Below, piece by piece: positions 1 through 11,451 of a stretch of 64,000 nt of DNA (position 1 is its first letter; every line of letters starts with the position of its first letter). The position numbers were made by a program, and so were the translations under genes. The DNA comes from Phocoena phocoena (lineage: Eukaryota > Chordata > Mammalia > Artiodactyla > Phocoenidae). The stretch lies in contig NC_089220.1 of NCBI RefSeq assembly GCF_963924675.1, positions 170,176,761-170,240,760 on the forward strand, given 5' to 3'. The notes beneath the pieces are model-generated. The model made no database searches. It saw nothing but the letters and a program-made list of their open reading frames with translations, and was not told the DNA's origin.

Positions 1-199
1 TTTGGTCAATTATAGGTAGTTTTGATTCATTCCATATCCATGCAATCTCTCACTGCCCAAAATTAACATTATAGGTGTAATTTCTTCCAGTTAAAAGCTG
101 TGTCCTAACAGGTGGCACATGAAGAAATTTCTTCATCATGTCTTAAATATGCAGTGGGAATCTGCCTATTAAAAGAGTGTTCTACCTGACAAACACTAC

Positions 200-770
200 A
201 CCTCAGCCAGGTGATCAAGGTCAATGTCAACAGTGATGAGCTATGCTGATAGTATGTACCCTTGACACGATGTGATGAGAGTGGTAGATTATTTCTACTT
301 ATATCTTTCTCCCCAGAACCCCTAACTCCAGTCTACCCATGAGAAAAGCACCAAACAAACCCCAATTGAGGGACATTTTACAAGATACTGAACCAGTGTG
401 CCTTAAAAATGTTAAAGTCATCAAAAATAAGAAAAGTCTAAAAAAACTGTCAGAGCCAAGGGGACCCTAAGGAGACATGGCAACTAAGTAAAATGTGCTA
501 TCCTGGACGGGAGCCTAAAACAGAAAAGGGACATTTGGTAAAAAACTAAGAAAATCTGAATGACGTATGGACTTTATCTTGTTATGGATATGATAATTAT
601 ATATCAATACTGATTCATTAATTTTGGCAAATGTCCCATACATATACATTATAAGACATGAATAACAGAGGAAACTGTGTGTGGACTATAAAAGAGAATT
701 CTCTGTGCTATCTTCTCAATTTTTCTACAAATATAACTCTGGTCTAAAATTTTTTTAAGTTTATTTAAAA
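200..770 (+). mobile_element. Ancient L1 (L1M-type) 3' UTR fragment
   Basis: The stretch follows the 3' UTR of old mammalian L1 elements: the phrases about 210-300 and 330-480, then the block from about 440 (cagagccaaggggaccctaa) through the blocks at 540-660 and 700-750, in consensus order. The end near 745-770 is an A-rich tail. No coding part is present, and no target-site duplication is visible. Divergence is high, as expected for an insertion older than the cetartiodactyl L1s elsewhere in the window. The exact L1M subfamily is not assigned. Confidence 0.7.
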
Positions 771-3700
771 AAATAGAACTGTGAACATGGCTGAAATTTG
801 GCCAAAAATATTAATTATTATGTGATTTATTGTCATAATTGATGACGAAAAAAAGTTCCAAAGCTATATGTGAAAATTCAAGATAAGTGATAATATGGAT
901 TCAGGTATACTTTTCCTATAATTTGGTGATGATGTCAAAGTAATTTTGGCTTGAATTAGGTAGATGATTGTCTTAATATTCCCTGATGCTTATATTTGTG
1001 AAAGTAGCCTATCTTTACAAAAATCCAAACAAATAAGATAGCAACACTGCTTCTAACTGACAAATGGAATGTTAGATAAAGAACAGATATGGATAGATCC
1101 CACTTTATAAAAGTTGAGTGCTATGATAAAAACTTTTTCAAAACTAATAATCTCTTTGTAAAGTACACTACCAGTGGATTCTTCAAATCTTGATTTTTGT
1201 GCACTATATTTATTTAAAGGAATGCATACTACAAACAGCAAACTGTGCTATCCAGTTGTGTCAAACCAAAGATCACCCTAGAACACAGGCGTCAGCCAGC
1301 CAAGCAATGACCACAAAGATCAGAGAGTTTCAGCCCTAATTGTACAACTGAAATCAGAGCATCAGGCAGAAGGAAAAATTCCTGCAACTGGACAATAAAT
1401 GATCAATTCATTGTCATCCCATAGGAACTAACAGGATTGGGCCCTATCAGGTCAACAAGTTGAAGACATACAACTCACAACTTGAAAGTCATCATTCTTT
1501 ACTCCTCACCCTGAGCTACTGTCAAGATGGAAAAGTCAAGCAAAGAGCTGGGAGCAAAGAAAATTTGGGGTTTATAAATTCAGCATTGCTGTGAAGTTGA
1601 GTAGACAAACCCCTGCATGGCGATTCTCTGTGAATGTACCTTTCAGGGTTGACTTCCAACTTTTCCCTCACAGGAGACTGGAGACCAAACACTCCCTAGC
1701 GATGTGTTTTAATACGAGAGAGAGCACAAAGGGGTCTGGGAATGAATCTCAGGAATTATTTCCAAAGGTGTAGCTTCTATGACCATGAGCAAATCCACCA
1801 CTAACATGCTATTTTTAAAAAATGGTTTTATACTTCAAATATTTACTAATGTAAAAAAGAGAAAAATATTAGCATTTCATAGGAATGTACTAAGTATTTC
1901 TAATCACCTTCTCAGGAAGAAGTCTACTTAAGAATACTAAAGATATTAAAGGATAAACTAGTTAAATTCACCATATGCAATGTAGGAAAGTTTTCCACTC
2001 CAGAGTATTTTTAAAAACAAAATTATACAAGTCATGTGATATAGAAACCAGAAGGAAATTAACCTAAAAATATAAACAATGTAAGAGAGAAGATGTAACG
2101 TCTCTGCTAAATATTATTACACTATCTTATGAAATAGCTGACATTAACTACTTTATTTCCATGTTTATCACTTGTTCTTTCATCACATTAATTCCTGTCT
2201 TAGTAATGATTTCTCCCAGGGCTGCATATGGGCAGGGCCAGCATTAACATGTAATTTAAATATTGTTTCTACTTTAGAATGAAACCAGATGCTGGCAGCC
2301 AGCACCTCATTCTTTCTCTTCGTTGCTAACAGGAGGGACCTAGGAGCCCCTGAGCTGGGCCCAACACAAGAACAAAAGACAGTTCAGGCTAGAATGAAAA
2401 AGCCATAGAGATATGTTCATTCCTTACTTTTGCTAGAATAAGAGCTAAAAAAAGAATTAATTACACAATGTACAGAGGTGAGCCTCCCTCCCCTTCTGAG
2501 GTTTCCCAAATGGAAACAGAAATACAACCTAATCAGTCCCTGAAAAAAAATGCCTAGAATGTTCAACATAAAATAATTGATACCAAATGCCCAAAAAGTC
2601 AATAAGTAGATGGTAAATTTCAGACTCCTCCAGCCACATATTGTGAAATGGTCTCAACCATGCAGTTATGTTAAATATTAACGCTCCTATACACCACGTA
2701 TTCACATAGAATGAGAGAATATATATATAAATGTTTGGGAAGTCTACCTTAATTACTAGAGTTTTGTCCATTTCATCTGTAGCTGCTGCTGGGACTAGGT
2801 GCTGATTATGTGGCTGGAATGTGATTAAGACAAAGACTAATTATACGTAACATCTATCCGCCTCTCTCATTTTACATCAAAGTGACCAGACAGGTCTCCT
2901 GATGTCCCAGTTATCTGCTCATTAGGGCCCTATAATGCCATTCCCAGGCTGGCACAATTTCTAAAAGAGTTTTGTAAGGAAGATTAGCCCTTCTTTTAGA
3001 ACCTGCAAAAGGGCAGCACCGCCAAGTCCCCAAAATTCATTGCAAGGAGTTCATTTACATACTGGGTCACAGGACTCCTTCTTCCCAGGAGCACTAGGGC
3101 CCCTCTGCGTGGGAAGAGAACTTAAGAGCTCTGGGCAAAGGCATCTGCCAGTCAGGTGGTGTACTGGCTCTCTGCCCAGGACAAGTCCCTTGTTACGACC
3201 TTGAATGGAAGGCAGGCATCAGTACTGCTGAGTCATCAACCTTGGCCGGTAGTGTGGAAACTCAGGCAGCATCCTTTTTGCTACTGCACAACCAGTGCTG
3301 TACTTCAGACTCCTTCCTATCCAAACCTAACTCCTTAACACAAGTATAAAAAGAAACACTGGCCTGAAGGTCTAGTGCCCAAAGGACCAGAACAAGTGAT
3401 GGCCTGGTAGGCTTTGGGCAATGAGCTTATCAGAAATGTAATATAATTGATTTTTCCTTTCTGATTCACCCCTTCTTGTTGGCAGGATTCCTGTAGAGAC
3501 AGGGAAATTCTAGGGGCATATACAGTGGGCAGGAGGGGAAAGTCGTTGGAGTATCTGTAAAGCGGTTGGGACCAATGAGATGAAATGAAATCAATCTGGG
3601 ATGCTGTTCAACTTTCCCAGGTCCTTAGGTAGTCGGTGCATTGAGATCTTATTGAATAAAATGGGGACAAGTCTAAGAGGCGGGGCAGCAAGAGTGCACT

Positions 3701-4744
3701 CAGACAGAATTCAAAAAGGTTCTAAGAGGAAGGAGCGGGGACCTGGAACAAGAGGGAGGCATTAGAGCAAACTCCAACTCAAAAGTCAGACTGCCTGCAG
3801 ACACCTCTACTTCTGGACTCAGAGGCTCAAAATCCATAGTGAGAGTCCATAAAAATCCACCTGGAAGGCCAGCTTTCAAATGTCAGGGGATGTGTTCCTA
3901 GCGAGTTTGAATTCCATCAATGATTTTGTAGACAGGGCCAATCCTAAGCAAGGTCTGCTTGAGCCTGTGTCCCCAGCGCTCTAGTGACTCTCTGGTCCTG
4001 GGACTCCGTTGTTCTCCAAGTCCCCACACAGGCTTAAGGACCATCAGCTTCAGGACCCCTGAACACCTCTTTCCATGGGAACCCCTCACTCCTCCCTCAA
4101 GCTCCCTCCTTCACCACTGTGTTTCTATCCTCTTGGAGCACATTTCCTGTTTTACCACATATCATGCCTAGGGAGCCCACCAACCTATATATCCTTTGGC
4201 AGAACCAAGTCTTCAGCCCCTTTATGTTCTTCTGCAGTTCCCTGAAGATGGTGATGCTCAATAGAAGTTTGCAAAATTTATTTAAATCATGAAAATGTGG
4301 CCAACATATCATACAAACGAATTGTCTCTAATAGAATTCCAATCTGTGTGACACCTGAGTAGAGTAAAGAAAAACTTTTTGTACCTAGAAGTCTTTTCTT
4401 GTGGGACTCATCCGCTTCTCCAGACATGCGTAAACTTGTAAGCATTCTTTGAAGGGTACTTGAGGGACGTAAACCACCAAGAGACTGAAATCACTCTTTG
4501 CTCCCTGGAACATAAAATATAAACAATAAAGAATTTTCTCTTTTACATTGAAATTTGACATTTTATGATTCATAATCGTAAATCACAGTACAGTATTCTT
4601 TGTCTTCTCCCAACAGTAACTTGAATTTTCAGTAATTCATAAAAATTTTCATCTTCTAGACTACCAAAATTATTACTAATTGTTTATTTTTAGATAGTTA
4701 ACTTTTTTAGACAATAAGCCCTTGTAGATCAACTTTGCCTACCA
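771..4744. other. Unassigned, AT-rich sequence without a recognised gene
   Basis: About 4 kb in which I recognise neither a gene nor a repeat family. Open frames are all below 81 codons and lack recognisable domains, and there is no convincing run of splice sites. The sequence is AT-rich to about 2.9 kb, with more GC at 3.0-4.2 kb. It may hold undetected old repeats or conserved non-coding DNA; a repeat library search would decide. Confidence 0.5.
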
Positions 4745-5086
4745 TTATTTTTGTAAGAGATCTTTCTTGGAGTATAATTGCTTCACAATACCATGTTAGT
4801 TTCTGTTGCACAACAAAGTGAATCAGCCATGTGCATACACACGTCCCCATATCCCCTCCCTCTTGAGTTCCCTCCAAACTTCGCTATCCCACCCTTCTAG
4901 GTTATCGCAAAGCACTGAGCTTATCTCCCTGTGATATGCTGCTGCTTCCCACCAGCCAACTATTTTACATTCGGTAGTGTATATATGTCGATGCTACTCT
5001 CACTTCGCCCCAGCTTTGCCCTCCCAACCCATGTCATCAAGTCCATTCTCTATGTCTACCTCTTTGTTCCTGCCCTGAAACTAGGT

Positions 5087-8000
5087 TCATCAGTACCTCT
5101 TTTTTTTTTTTATTCCATATATATGCATTAGCATATGGTATTTGTTTTTCTCTTTCTGACTTACTTCAGTCTGTATGACAGACACTAAGTCCAACCACCT
5201 CACTACAAATAACTCAATTTCGTTTCTTTTCATGGCTGAGTAGTATTCCATTGTATCTACATACCACATCTTCTGTATCCATTTGCCTGTCAATGGGCAT
5301 TTAGGTTGTTTCCATGGCCTGGCTATTGTAAATAGTGATGCAATGAACATTGTGGTGTATGTCTCTTTTTGATTTATGGTTTTCTCAGGGTATATCCCAG
5401 GAGTGGGATTACTGGGTCATATGGTAGTTCTATTTTTAGTTTTTTAAGGAACCTCCATACTGTTTTCCATAGTGGTTGTATCAATTTACATTCCCACCAA
5501 CAGTGTAGGAGGGTTCCCTTTTCATCACACCCTTTCCAGCACTTATTGTTTCTAGCTTTTTTGATGATGGCCATTCTGACTGGTATGAGGGGATACCTCA
5601 TCATAGTTTTGATTTGCATTTCTCTAATCATTAGTGAAGTTGAGCATCTTTTCATGTGCCTGTTCGCCATCCCTTGGTGAAATGTCTGTTTAGGTCTTCT
5701 GCCCATTTTTGAACTGGATTGTTTGTTTTTTTGATATTGAGTACCATGAGCTTTTTGTATATTTTGGAGATGAATCCTTTGTCTGTTGTTTCATTTGCAA
5801 ATATTTTCTCCCATTCTGAGGGTTGTCTTTTTGTCTTGTTTATGGTTTCCTTTGCTGTGCAAAAGCTTTTAAGTTTAATTAAGTCCCATTTGTTTTATTT
5901 TTGTTTTTATTTCCATTTCTCTAGGAGGTAGGTCAAAAAAGATCTTGCTGTGGTTTAGGTCAAAGAGTGTTTTTCCTATGTTTTCCTCTAAGAGTTTGAT
6001 AGTGTCTGGTCTTACATTTAAGTCTTTAATCCATCTGGAGTTTATTTTTGTGTATGGTGTTAGGGAGTGTTCTAATTTCATTCTTTTATATGTAGCTGTT
6101 CAGTTTTCCCAGCACCACTTATTGAAGAGGCTGTCTCTTCTCCACTGTATGTTCTTGCCTCCTCTGTCATAAATTAGCTGCCCATATGTGCGTGGGTTTA
6201 CCTCTGGGCATTCTATCCTGTACCATTGATCTATATTTCTGGTTTTGTGCCAGTACCATATTGTCTTGATTACTGTAGCTTTTTGGTATAGTTTGAAGTC
6301 AGGGAACCTAATTCCTCCAACTCCGTTTTTTTTTCTCAAGATTGCTTTGGCTATTCGGGGTCTTTTGTGTTTCCATATGAATTGTAAGATTTTTTGTTCT
6401 AATTCTGTGAAGACTGCCACTGTTAGTTTGATAGGGATTGCAGTGAACCTGTAGATTGCTTTGGGTAATATAGTCATTGTCACAATATTGATTCTTCTAA
6501 TCCAATAACATGGTATATTTCTCCATCTGTTTATGTCATCTTTGATTTCTTTCATCAGTGTTGTATACTTCTCTGAGTACAAGTCTTTTGCCTCCTTAGG
6601 CAGGTTTATTCGTAGGTATTTTATTCTTTTTGTTGCAATGGTAAATGGGAGTGTTTCCTTAATTTCTCTTTCTGATTTTTCATTGTTCGTGTATAGGAAA
6701 GCAAGAGATTTCTGTGCATTAACTTTGTATCCTGCAACCTTACCAAATTCACTGATTAGTTCTAGTAGCTTTCTGGTGGCATCTTCAGGATTTTCTCTAT
6801 ATGTCATCGGCATATAGAGATATCATGTCATCGGCAAATAGTGACAGTTTTACTTCTTTTCCAATTGGTATTCTTTTTATTTCTTTTTCTTCTCTGACTG
6901 CTGTGGCTAGGACTTCCCAAACTATGCTGAATAAGAGTGGTGAGAGTGGATATACTTGTCTTGTTCCTGATCCTAGTGGAAATGCTTTCAGTTTTTCACC
7001 ATTGAGTATGATGCTTGCTGAGGGTTTGTCATATATAGCCTTTATTATGTTGAGGTAGGTTCCCTCTATGCCCATTTTATGGAGAGTTTTTATCACAAAT
7101 GGGTGTTGAATTTTGTCAAAGGCTTTTTCTGCATCTGTTGAGATGATCATATGGTTTTTATTCCTTAATTTGTTCATGTGGTGTATCACATTGATTGATT
7201 TGCATATACTGAAGAATACTTGCATCCCTGGGATAAATCCCACTTGATCATTGTGTATGATCCTTTTAATGTGCCGTTGAATTCTGTTTGCTAGTATTGT
7301 GTTCAGGATTTTTGCATCTATGCTCATCAGTGATATTAGTCTATAATTTTCTTTTCTTGTGATATCTTTTTCTGGTTTTGCTATCACGGTGATGGTGGCT
7401 TCGTAGAATGAATATGGAAGTGTCTCTCCCACTGCAATTTTTTGGAAGAGTTTGAGAATGATCAGTGTTAGCTGTTCTCTAAATGTTTGATAGAATTCAC
7501 CTGTGAAGCCATCTGGCCCTGGACTTCTGTTTGTTGGAAGATTTTTAATTACAGTTTCAATTTCATTACTTGTGATAGGTCTGTTTATATTTTCTAATTC
7601 TTCCTGGTTCAGTCTTGAAAAATTGTGCCTTTCCAAGAATTTGTCCATTTCTTCCAGGTTGTCCATTTTATTGGCATACAGTTGTTTGTAGTCTCTTATA
7701 ATCCTTTGTATTTCTGCAGTGTCAGTTGTGATTTCTTGTTTTTCATTTCTAGTTTTATTGATTTGCATCCTCTCCCTTTTTTTATTGATGAGTCTGGCTA
7801 AGGGTTTCTCAATTTTGTTTATCTTCTCAAAGAACCAGCTTTTAGTTTTATTGATCTTTGCTACTGTTTTCTTCATTTCTATTTATTTCTGCCCTGATCT
7901 TTATGATTTCTATCCTTCTACTGGATAAAACTTTGGGTTTTCTTTGTTCTTCTTTCTCTAGTTGTTTTAAGTGTAGGGTTAGATTGTTTATTTGAGATGT

Positions 8001-8924
8001 TTCTTGTTTCTTGAGGTGAGACTGAATTGCTATAAACTTTCCTCATAGAACTGCTTTTGCTGCATCTCATAGGTTTTGCGTCTTCGTGTTTTCACTGTCA
8101 TTTGTTTCTATGTATTTTTAAATTTCTTCTTTGATTTCTTCAGTGATCTCTTGGTTATTTAGTAACACACTGTTTAGCCTCCATGTATTTGTGGTTTTTA
8201 CAGGTTTTTTTTCCTGTAATTGATTTCCAATCTCACAGCATTGTAGTCAGAAAAGATGCTTGATATGACTTCAATTTTCTTAAGGTTTCCGAGGCTTGAT
8301 TTGTGACCCAAGATGTGATCTATCCTGGAGAATGTTCCGTGTGCACTTAAGAAGAAGGTGTATTCTGCCACTTTTGGGTGGAATAGGCTATAAATATCAA
8401 TTAGATCTATCTGATATATTGTGTCATTTAAAGCTTGTGTTTCCTTATTTATTTTCTGTTTGGATGATCTGTCCATGGTGTAAGTGGGGTGTTAAAGTCC
8501 CCTATTATCGTGTTACTGTTGATTTCTCCTTTCATGGTGGTTAGCATTTGCCTTATGTATTGAGGTGCTCATGTGTTGGGTGCATAAACATTTATAATTG
8601 CTATATCTTCTTCTTGGATTGATCCTTTGATTGTTATGTATGTCCCTCCTTTTCTCTTGTAATAGTCTTTATTTTAAAGTGTATTTTATCTGATATGAGT
8701 ATTGGTACTCCAGCTTTCTTTTGATTTCCATTTGCATGGAATATCTTTTTCCATCCCTTCACTTTCAGTCCATATATGTCCCTAGGTCTGAACTGGGTCT
8801 CTAGTAGACAGCATATATTTGGGTCTTGTTTTTGTATCCATTCAGCCAGTGTGGGTCTTTTGGTTGGGGCATTTAATCCATTTACATTCAAGGTTATTAT
8901 CAATATGTATGTTCCTATTACCAT
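5087..8924 (-). pseudogene. L1 ORF2 (endonuclease / reverse transcriptase), multiply broken
   Basis: ORF2p nicks target DNA and reverse-transcribes L1 RNA there. The copy spans about 3.84 kb, the expected length for some 1275 codons. Recognisable pieces in order: the endonuclease start at 8924-8634 (LNVNGLNAPTKRPTLAEWIQ); more endonuclease at 8476-8198 (DLIDIYSLFHP, SRIDHILGHK); the reverse transcriptase at 7876-6797, with [17 protein letters not shown] and the catalytic FADD near 6828-6843; the following domain at 6813-6100; and C-terminal pieces at 6081-5875, 5706-5374 and 5350-5090 with the MEYYSAMKRNEIE motif. At least five frame changes or stops separate them. A local duplication sits exactly at the catalytic motif (see findings). 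ORF2 ends at a TGA at 5087-5089. Confidence 0.92.
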
Positions 8925-8982
8925 TTTCTTAATTGTTTTGGGTTTGCTTTTGTGGGTCTTTTTCTTCTCCTGTGTTTCCCGC

Positions 8983-9865
8983 TTAGAGAAGTTTATTTAG
9001 CATTTGTTGTAGAGCTGGTTTGGTGGTGCTGAATTCTCTTAGCTTTTGTTTGTCTGAAAAGCTTTTGAGTTCTCCATCAAATCTGAATGAGATCCTTGCT
9101 GGGTAGAGTAACCTTGGTTGCAGGTTTTTCCTCTTTCATCACTTTAAGTATATCCTGCCACTCCCTTCCGGCCTGCAGTTTCCACTGAAAAATCAGCTGA
9201 TAATCTTATGGGGATTCCTTTGTATGTTATTTTTTTTTCCCCTGCTGCTTTTAATATTTTTTCTTTGAATTTAATTTTTGTTAGTTTGATTAATATGTGT
9301 CTTGGTGTGTTTCTCCTAGGGTTTATCCTGTGTGGGACTCCCTGTGCTTCCTGGACTTGGGTGACTATTTCCTTTCCCTGTTAGGGAAGTTTTCAACTAT
9401 AATCTGTTCAAATATTTTCTCAGACCCTTTCTTTTTCTCTTCTTCTTCTGGAACCCCTATAATTCGAATGTTGGTGTGTTTAGTGTTGTCCCAGAGGTCT
9501 CTGAGATTGTCCTCAGTTCTTTTCATTCTTTTTTCTTTATTCTGCTCCTTGGCAGTTATTTCCACCATTTTGTCTTCCAGCTCACCTATTCGTTCTTCTG
9601 CCTCCGTTATTCTGTTATTGATTCCTTCTAGTGTATTTTTCATTTCAGTTACTGTGTTGTTCATCTCTGTTTGTGTGTTCTTTAGTTCCTCCAGATCTTT
9701 GTTAAACATTTCTTGTATTTTCTCAATCCACGCTTCCATTCTATTTCCGAGATTCTGGATCATCTTTACTATCATTACTCTGAGTTCTTTTTCAGGTAGA
9801 TTGCCTACTTCCTCTTCATTTATTTGGTCTTGTAGGTTTTTACCTTGCTCCTTCCCCTGTGACAT
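8983..9865 (-). pseudogene. L1 ORF1 (RNA-binding chaperone), frameshifted
   Basis: In life ORF1p is a trimeric RNA-binding protein that packages L1 RNA in the cytoplasm. From 9865 down to 9365 an open frame of 166 codons shows the coiled coil: heptad-rich text around residues 30-110 with repeated KNTQTEMNNTVTEMKNTLE-like spacing, then the start of the RRM domain (LRDLWDNTKHTNIRIIGVPE). The frame stops at 9362-9364 after NFPNRERK. Comparison with the usual L1 text suggests loss of a base just before GGAAAGGAAATAG, which moves translation into a stop. The rest of the RRM and C-terminal domain lies in other frames and ends at TAA, 8983-8985. The start is uncertain because T runs at 9866-9900 disrupt the leader. 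Confidence 0.88.
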
Positions 9866-10961
9866 ATTTTTTTGACATCTCTTTTTTTTTTTTTTTTATA
9901 AGTGGGATTGAGTTCCTGTTTTACTGGTTGTTTAGCCTGAGGTTTCTAACACTGCAGTTTGTAGGCTATTGGGTAGAGCTTGGTCTTGGTGCTGAGATGA
10001 GGAATTCTGTGAGACCTCACTTCCATGAATATTCCCTGGGGTCTGAGGTTCTCTGTTAGTCCAGTGGTTCAGACTTGGAGCTCCCACCACAGGAGCCTCC
10101 GCCTGACCCCGGGCTCACGAATCTAGATCCCGCAAGCCACATGGGGTGGCAAAGAAAAAAAAAGAGAACAAAGTAAAAAATAAAATTAGACTAGGAAACT
10201 AACAGATATGTTAGAAAGAATATAAAGATAAAAATACAGATGAATCAACAACTGGAAGGTATATCAGTACCACAATAGTAAGAGGAGGAGGGAAAAGAAA
10301 GAAAAAAAAAGGGTGGGGGGGGAAGGCCTTGGCTGTGGAGGGTGGGGCCCAAGCAAGGGTGAGGTTTGGGCAGTGGGTGGGGCCAATCCTCAGGACTCAC
10401 AGGGCTGGAAAAGGCCCTGGGGGCTCTGGGGGATGGGGCTTAGGCTCAAGGTACAGAATGGGCCCAGACGTGTCCCCCATCCCTGGTCTCAGAGGGCAGG
10501 GGACCTCACCTGGGAGCCCAGCAGGCTTCCTGGGCTCGAGTGGGAGAGGCAAACGCCCTCTGTTCCTCCCCTGCTCCTCCCGCAGGGCCCCCTGCCTGCC
10601 TCTCCTGATCTCCCCAGCCTCCCTCCTATGCCCTCAAGGACCCATGCGGCCTAGAGGGGGGTTTGGAGGGCAGGGGAACTGGCTTGGGAGCTCAGCAGGC
10701 TCCCTGGCCCACATGGGCCAGGGGATCGCCCTCCACTCCTCTCCTGCTCTTCCCAGAGTGTCCCTCCCACCTGCCTCTCCTGGTCTCCCCAGCCTCAGGG
10801 GCACCAATCTTGTCTGGCCTCCACTTCTCCTCCCCCCTCAGTCCCCCTACGTTCTACTGGTTCACTCTGGGGTTCCTCTCCTCTCCCTGGGGGTCAGAGT
10901 CCCCCACCAGCAGCCGGCAGGCACCCTAGCTGTTGGGAGACGGCCATCTTGACTCCGCCCC
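9866..10961 (-). promoter_or_regulatory. L1 5' UTR / internal promoter region
   Basis: This is the untranslated leader of the minus-strand L1. Its first 20 bases (10941-10961) contain an AAGATGGCC core, the YY1 site that positions transcription initiation in mammalian L1s. The part at 10313-10940 is GC-rich and, on the plus strand, holds long G-rich then C-rich blocks; these open several long but meaningless frames. An A-rich segment lies at 10150-10310. RNA polymerase II promoter activity is known for this part of L1; whether this old copy has any is unknown. Confidence 0.75.
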
Positions 10962-11204
10962 TACTTTATTACCTTTAGCATTGTGCCCTTTTGTACTCTC
11001 ATGACTCCCATGTCAGTACAGAGTCCTAATCTGTTACCATTAAGTTATTATAGATGGTTTCAATTCATTTTCTTCAAGAAGCAAACTAGAGAAAATTATT
11101 TCTATTTGTCTAAACTTCAACAAATGCAAATTGACATATTCAAGCCAAAGAAGAGTTTTTCCCCCATTTGCTTCTTCTGCTTTATATATAAATGGGTTCT
11201 TGTT
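10962..11204. other. Unassigned spacer between L1 and SINE
   Basis: AT-rich, non-repetitive as far as I can tell, with no frame or motif worth naming. It supplies the left target-site copy of the adjacent SINE. Confidence 0.5.
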
Positions 11205-11218
11205 CATAATTAAGTTTT

Positions 11219-11438
11219 TTTGCTTTTTTTTAATTTTTGTTTTTTGCAGTACGCGGGTCTCTCACTGTTGTGGCCTCTCCCGTTGTGGAGCACAGGCTCT
11301 GGATGCGCAGGCTCAGCGGCCATGGCTCACAGGCCCAGCTGCTCCGCGGCATGTGGGATCCTCCCAGACCGGGGCACGAACCCGCGTCCCCTGCATCGGC
11401 AGGCGGACTCTCAACCACTGCGCCACCAGGGGAGCCCC
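11219..11438 (-). mobile_element. CHR-type SINE (tRNA-derived), minus strand
   Basis: Read on the minus strand this is the cetacean CHR SINE: a 5' tRNA-like head with an A box (tggcgcagtggttgag) and a B box (gggttcgtgccccggtc), then the tRNA-unrelated body ending in an A-rich tail (T-rich at 11219-11245 on the plus strand). It is flanked by a direct repeat, cataattaagtttt, at 11205-11218 and 11438-11451, which marks an L1-mediated insertion. The head would be a pol III internal promoter; it is not a tRNA gene. Confidence 0.93.
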
Positions 11439-11451
11439 ATAATTAAGTTTT

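Larger units (their letters stand above)
4745..10961 (-). mobile_element. Near full-length LINE-1 (L1), inactive
   Basis: All parts of an L1 are present in order on the minus strand: a 5' end at about 10961 with the usual start (ggcggagtcaagatggcc), a GC-rich 5' UTR, ORF1 (9865 down to 8983), ORF2 (8924 down to 5087), and a short 3' UTR ending near 4745. At about 6.2 kb it is close to the length of an intact mammalian L1. Both frames are broken, so it cannot move by itself. The polyadenylation hexamer near 4763-4770 reads AAGAAA on the coding strand instead of AATAAA, and there is no clean poly(A) tail. I could not find convincing target-site duplications. The 3' UTR matches the tails at 34833-35169 and 39180-39537, so all three belong to one lineage. 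Confidence 0.93.

Noticed and set aside
9297..9875. Serine/phenylalanine-rich 192-codon plus-strand frame
   Set aside because: It is the exact antisense of the L1 ORF1 coiled coil.
10313..10952. Long proline/glycine-rich plus-strand frames (up to 207 codons)
   Set aside because: They are antisense to the L1 5' UTR and arise from its C- and G-rich composition.
4720..10990. Target-site duplication for the full-length L1
   Set aside because: Flanks such as taccattattttt and ctactttattacc look loosely alike, but I could not align a repeat of convincing length.
11384..11430. tRNA gene at SINE heads (also 17221, 24544, 28841, 40544, 58741, 58890, 60493)
   Set aside because: The A and B boxes belong to tRNA-derived SINEs with bodies, A tails and target-site duplications; no cloverleaf with an intact acceptor stem was seen.
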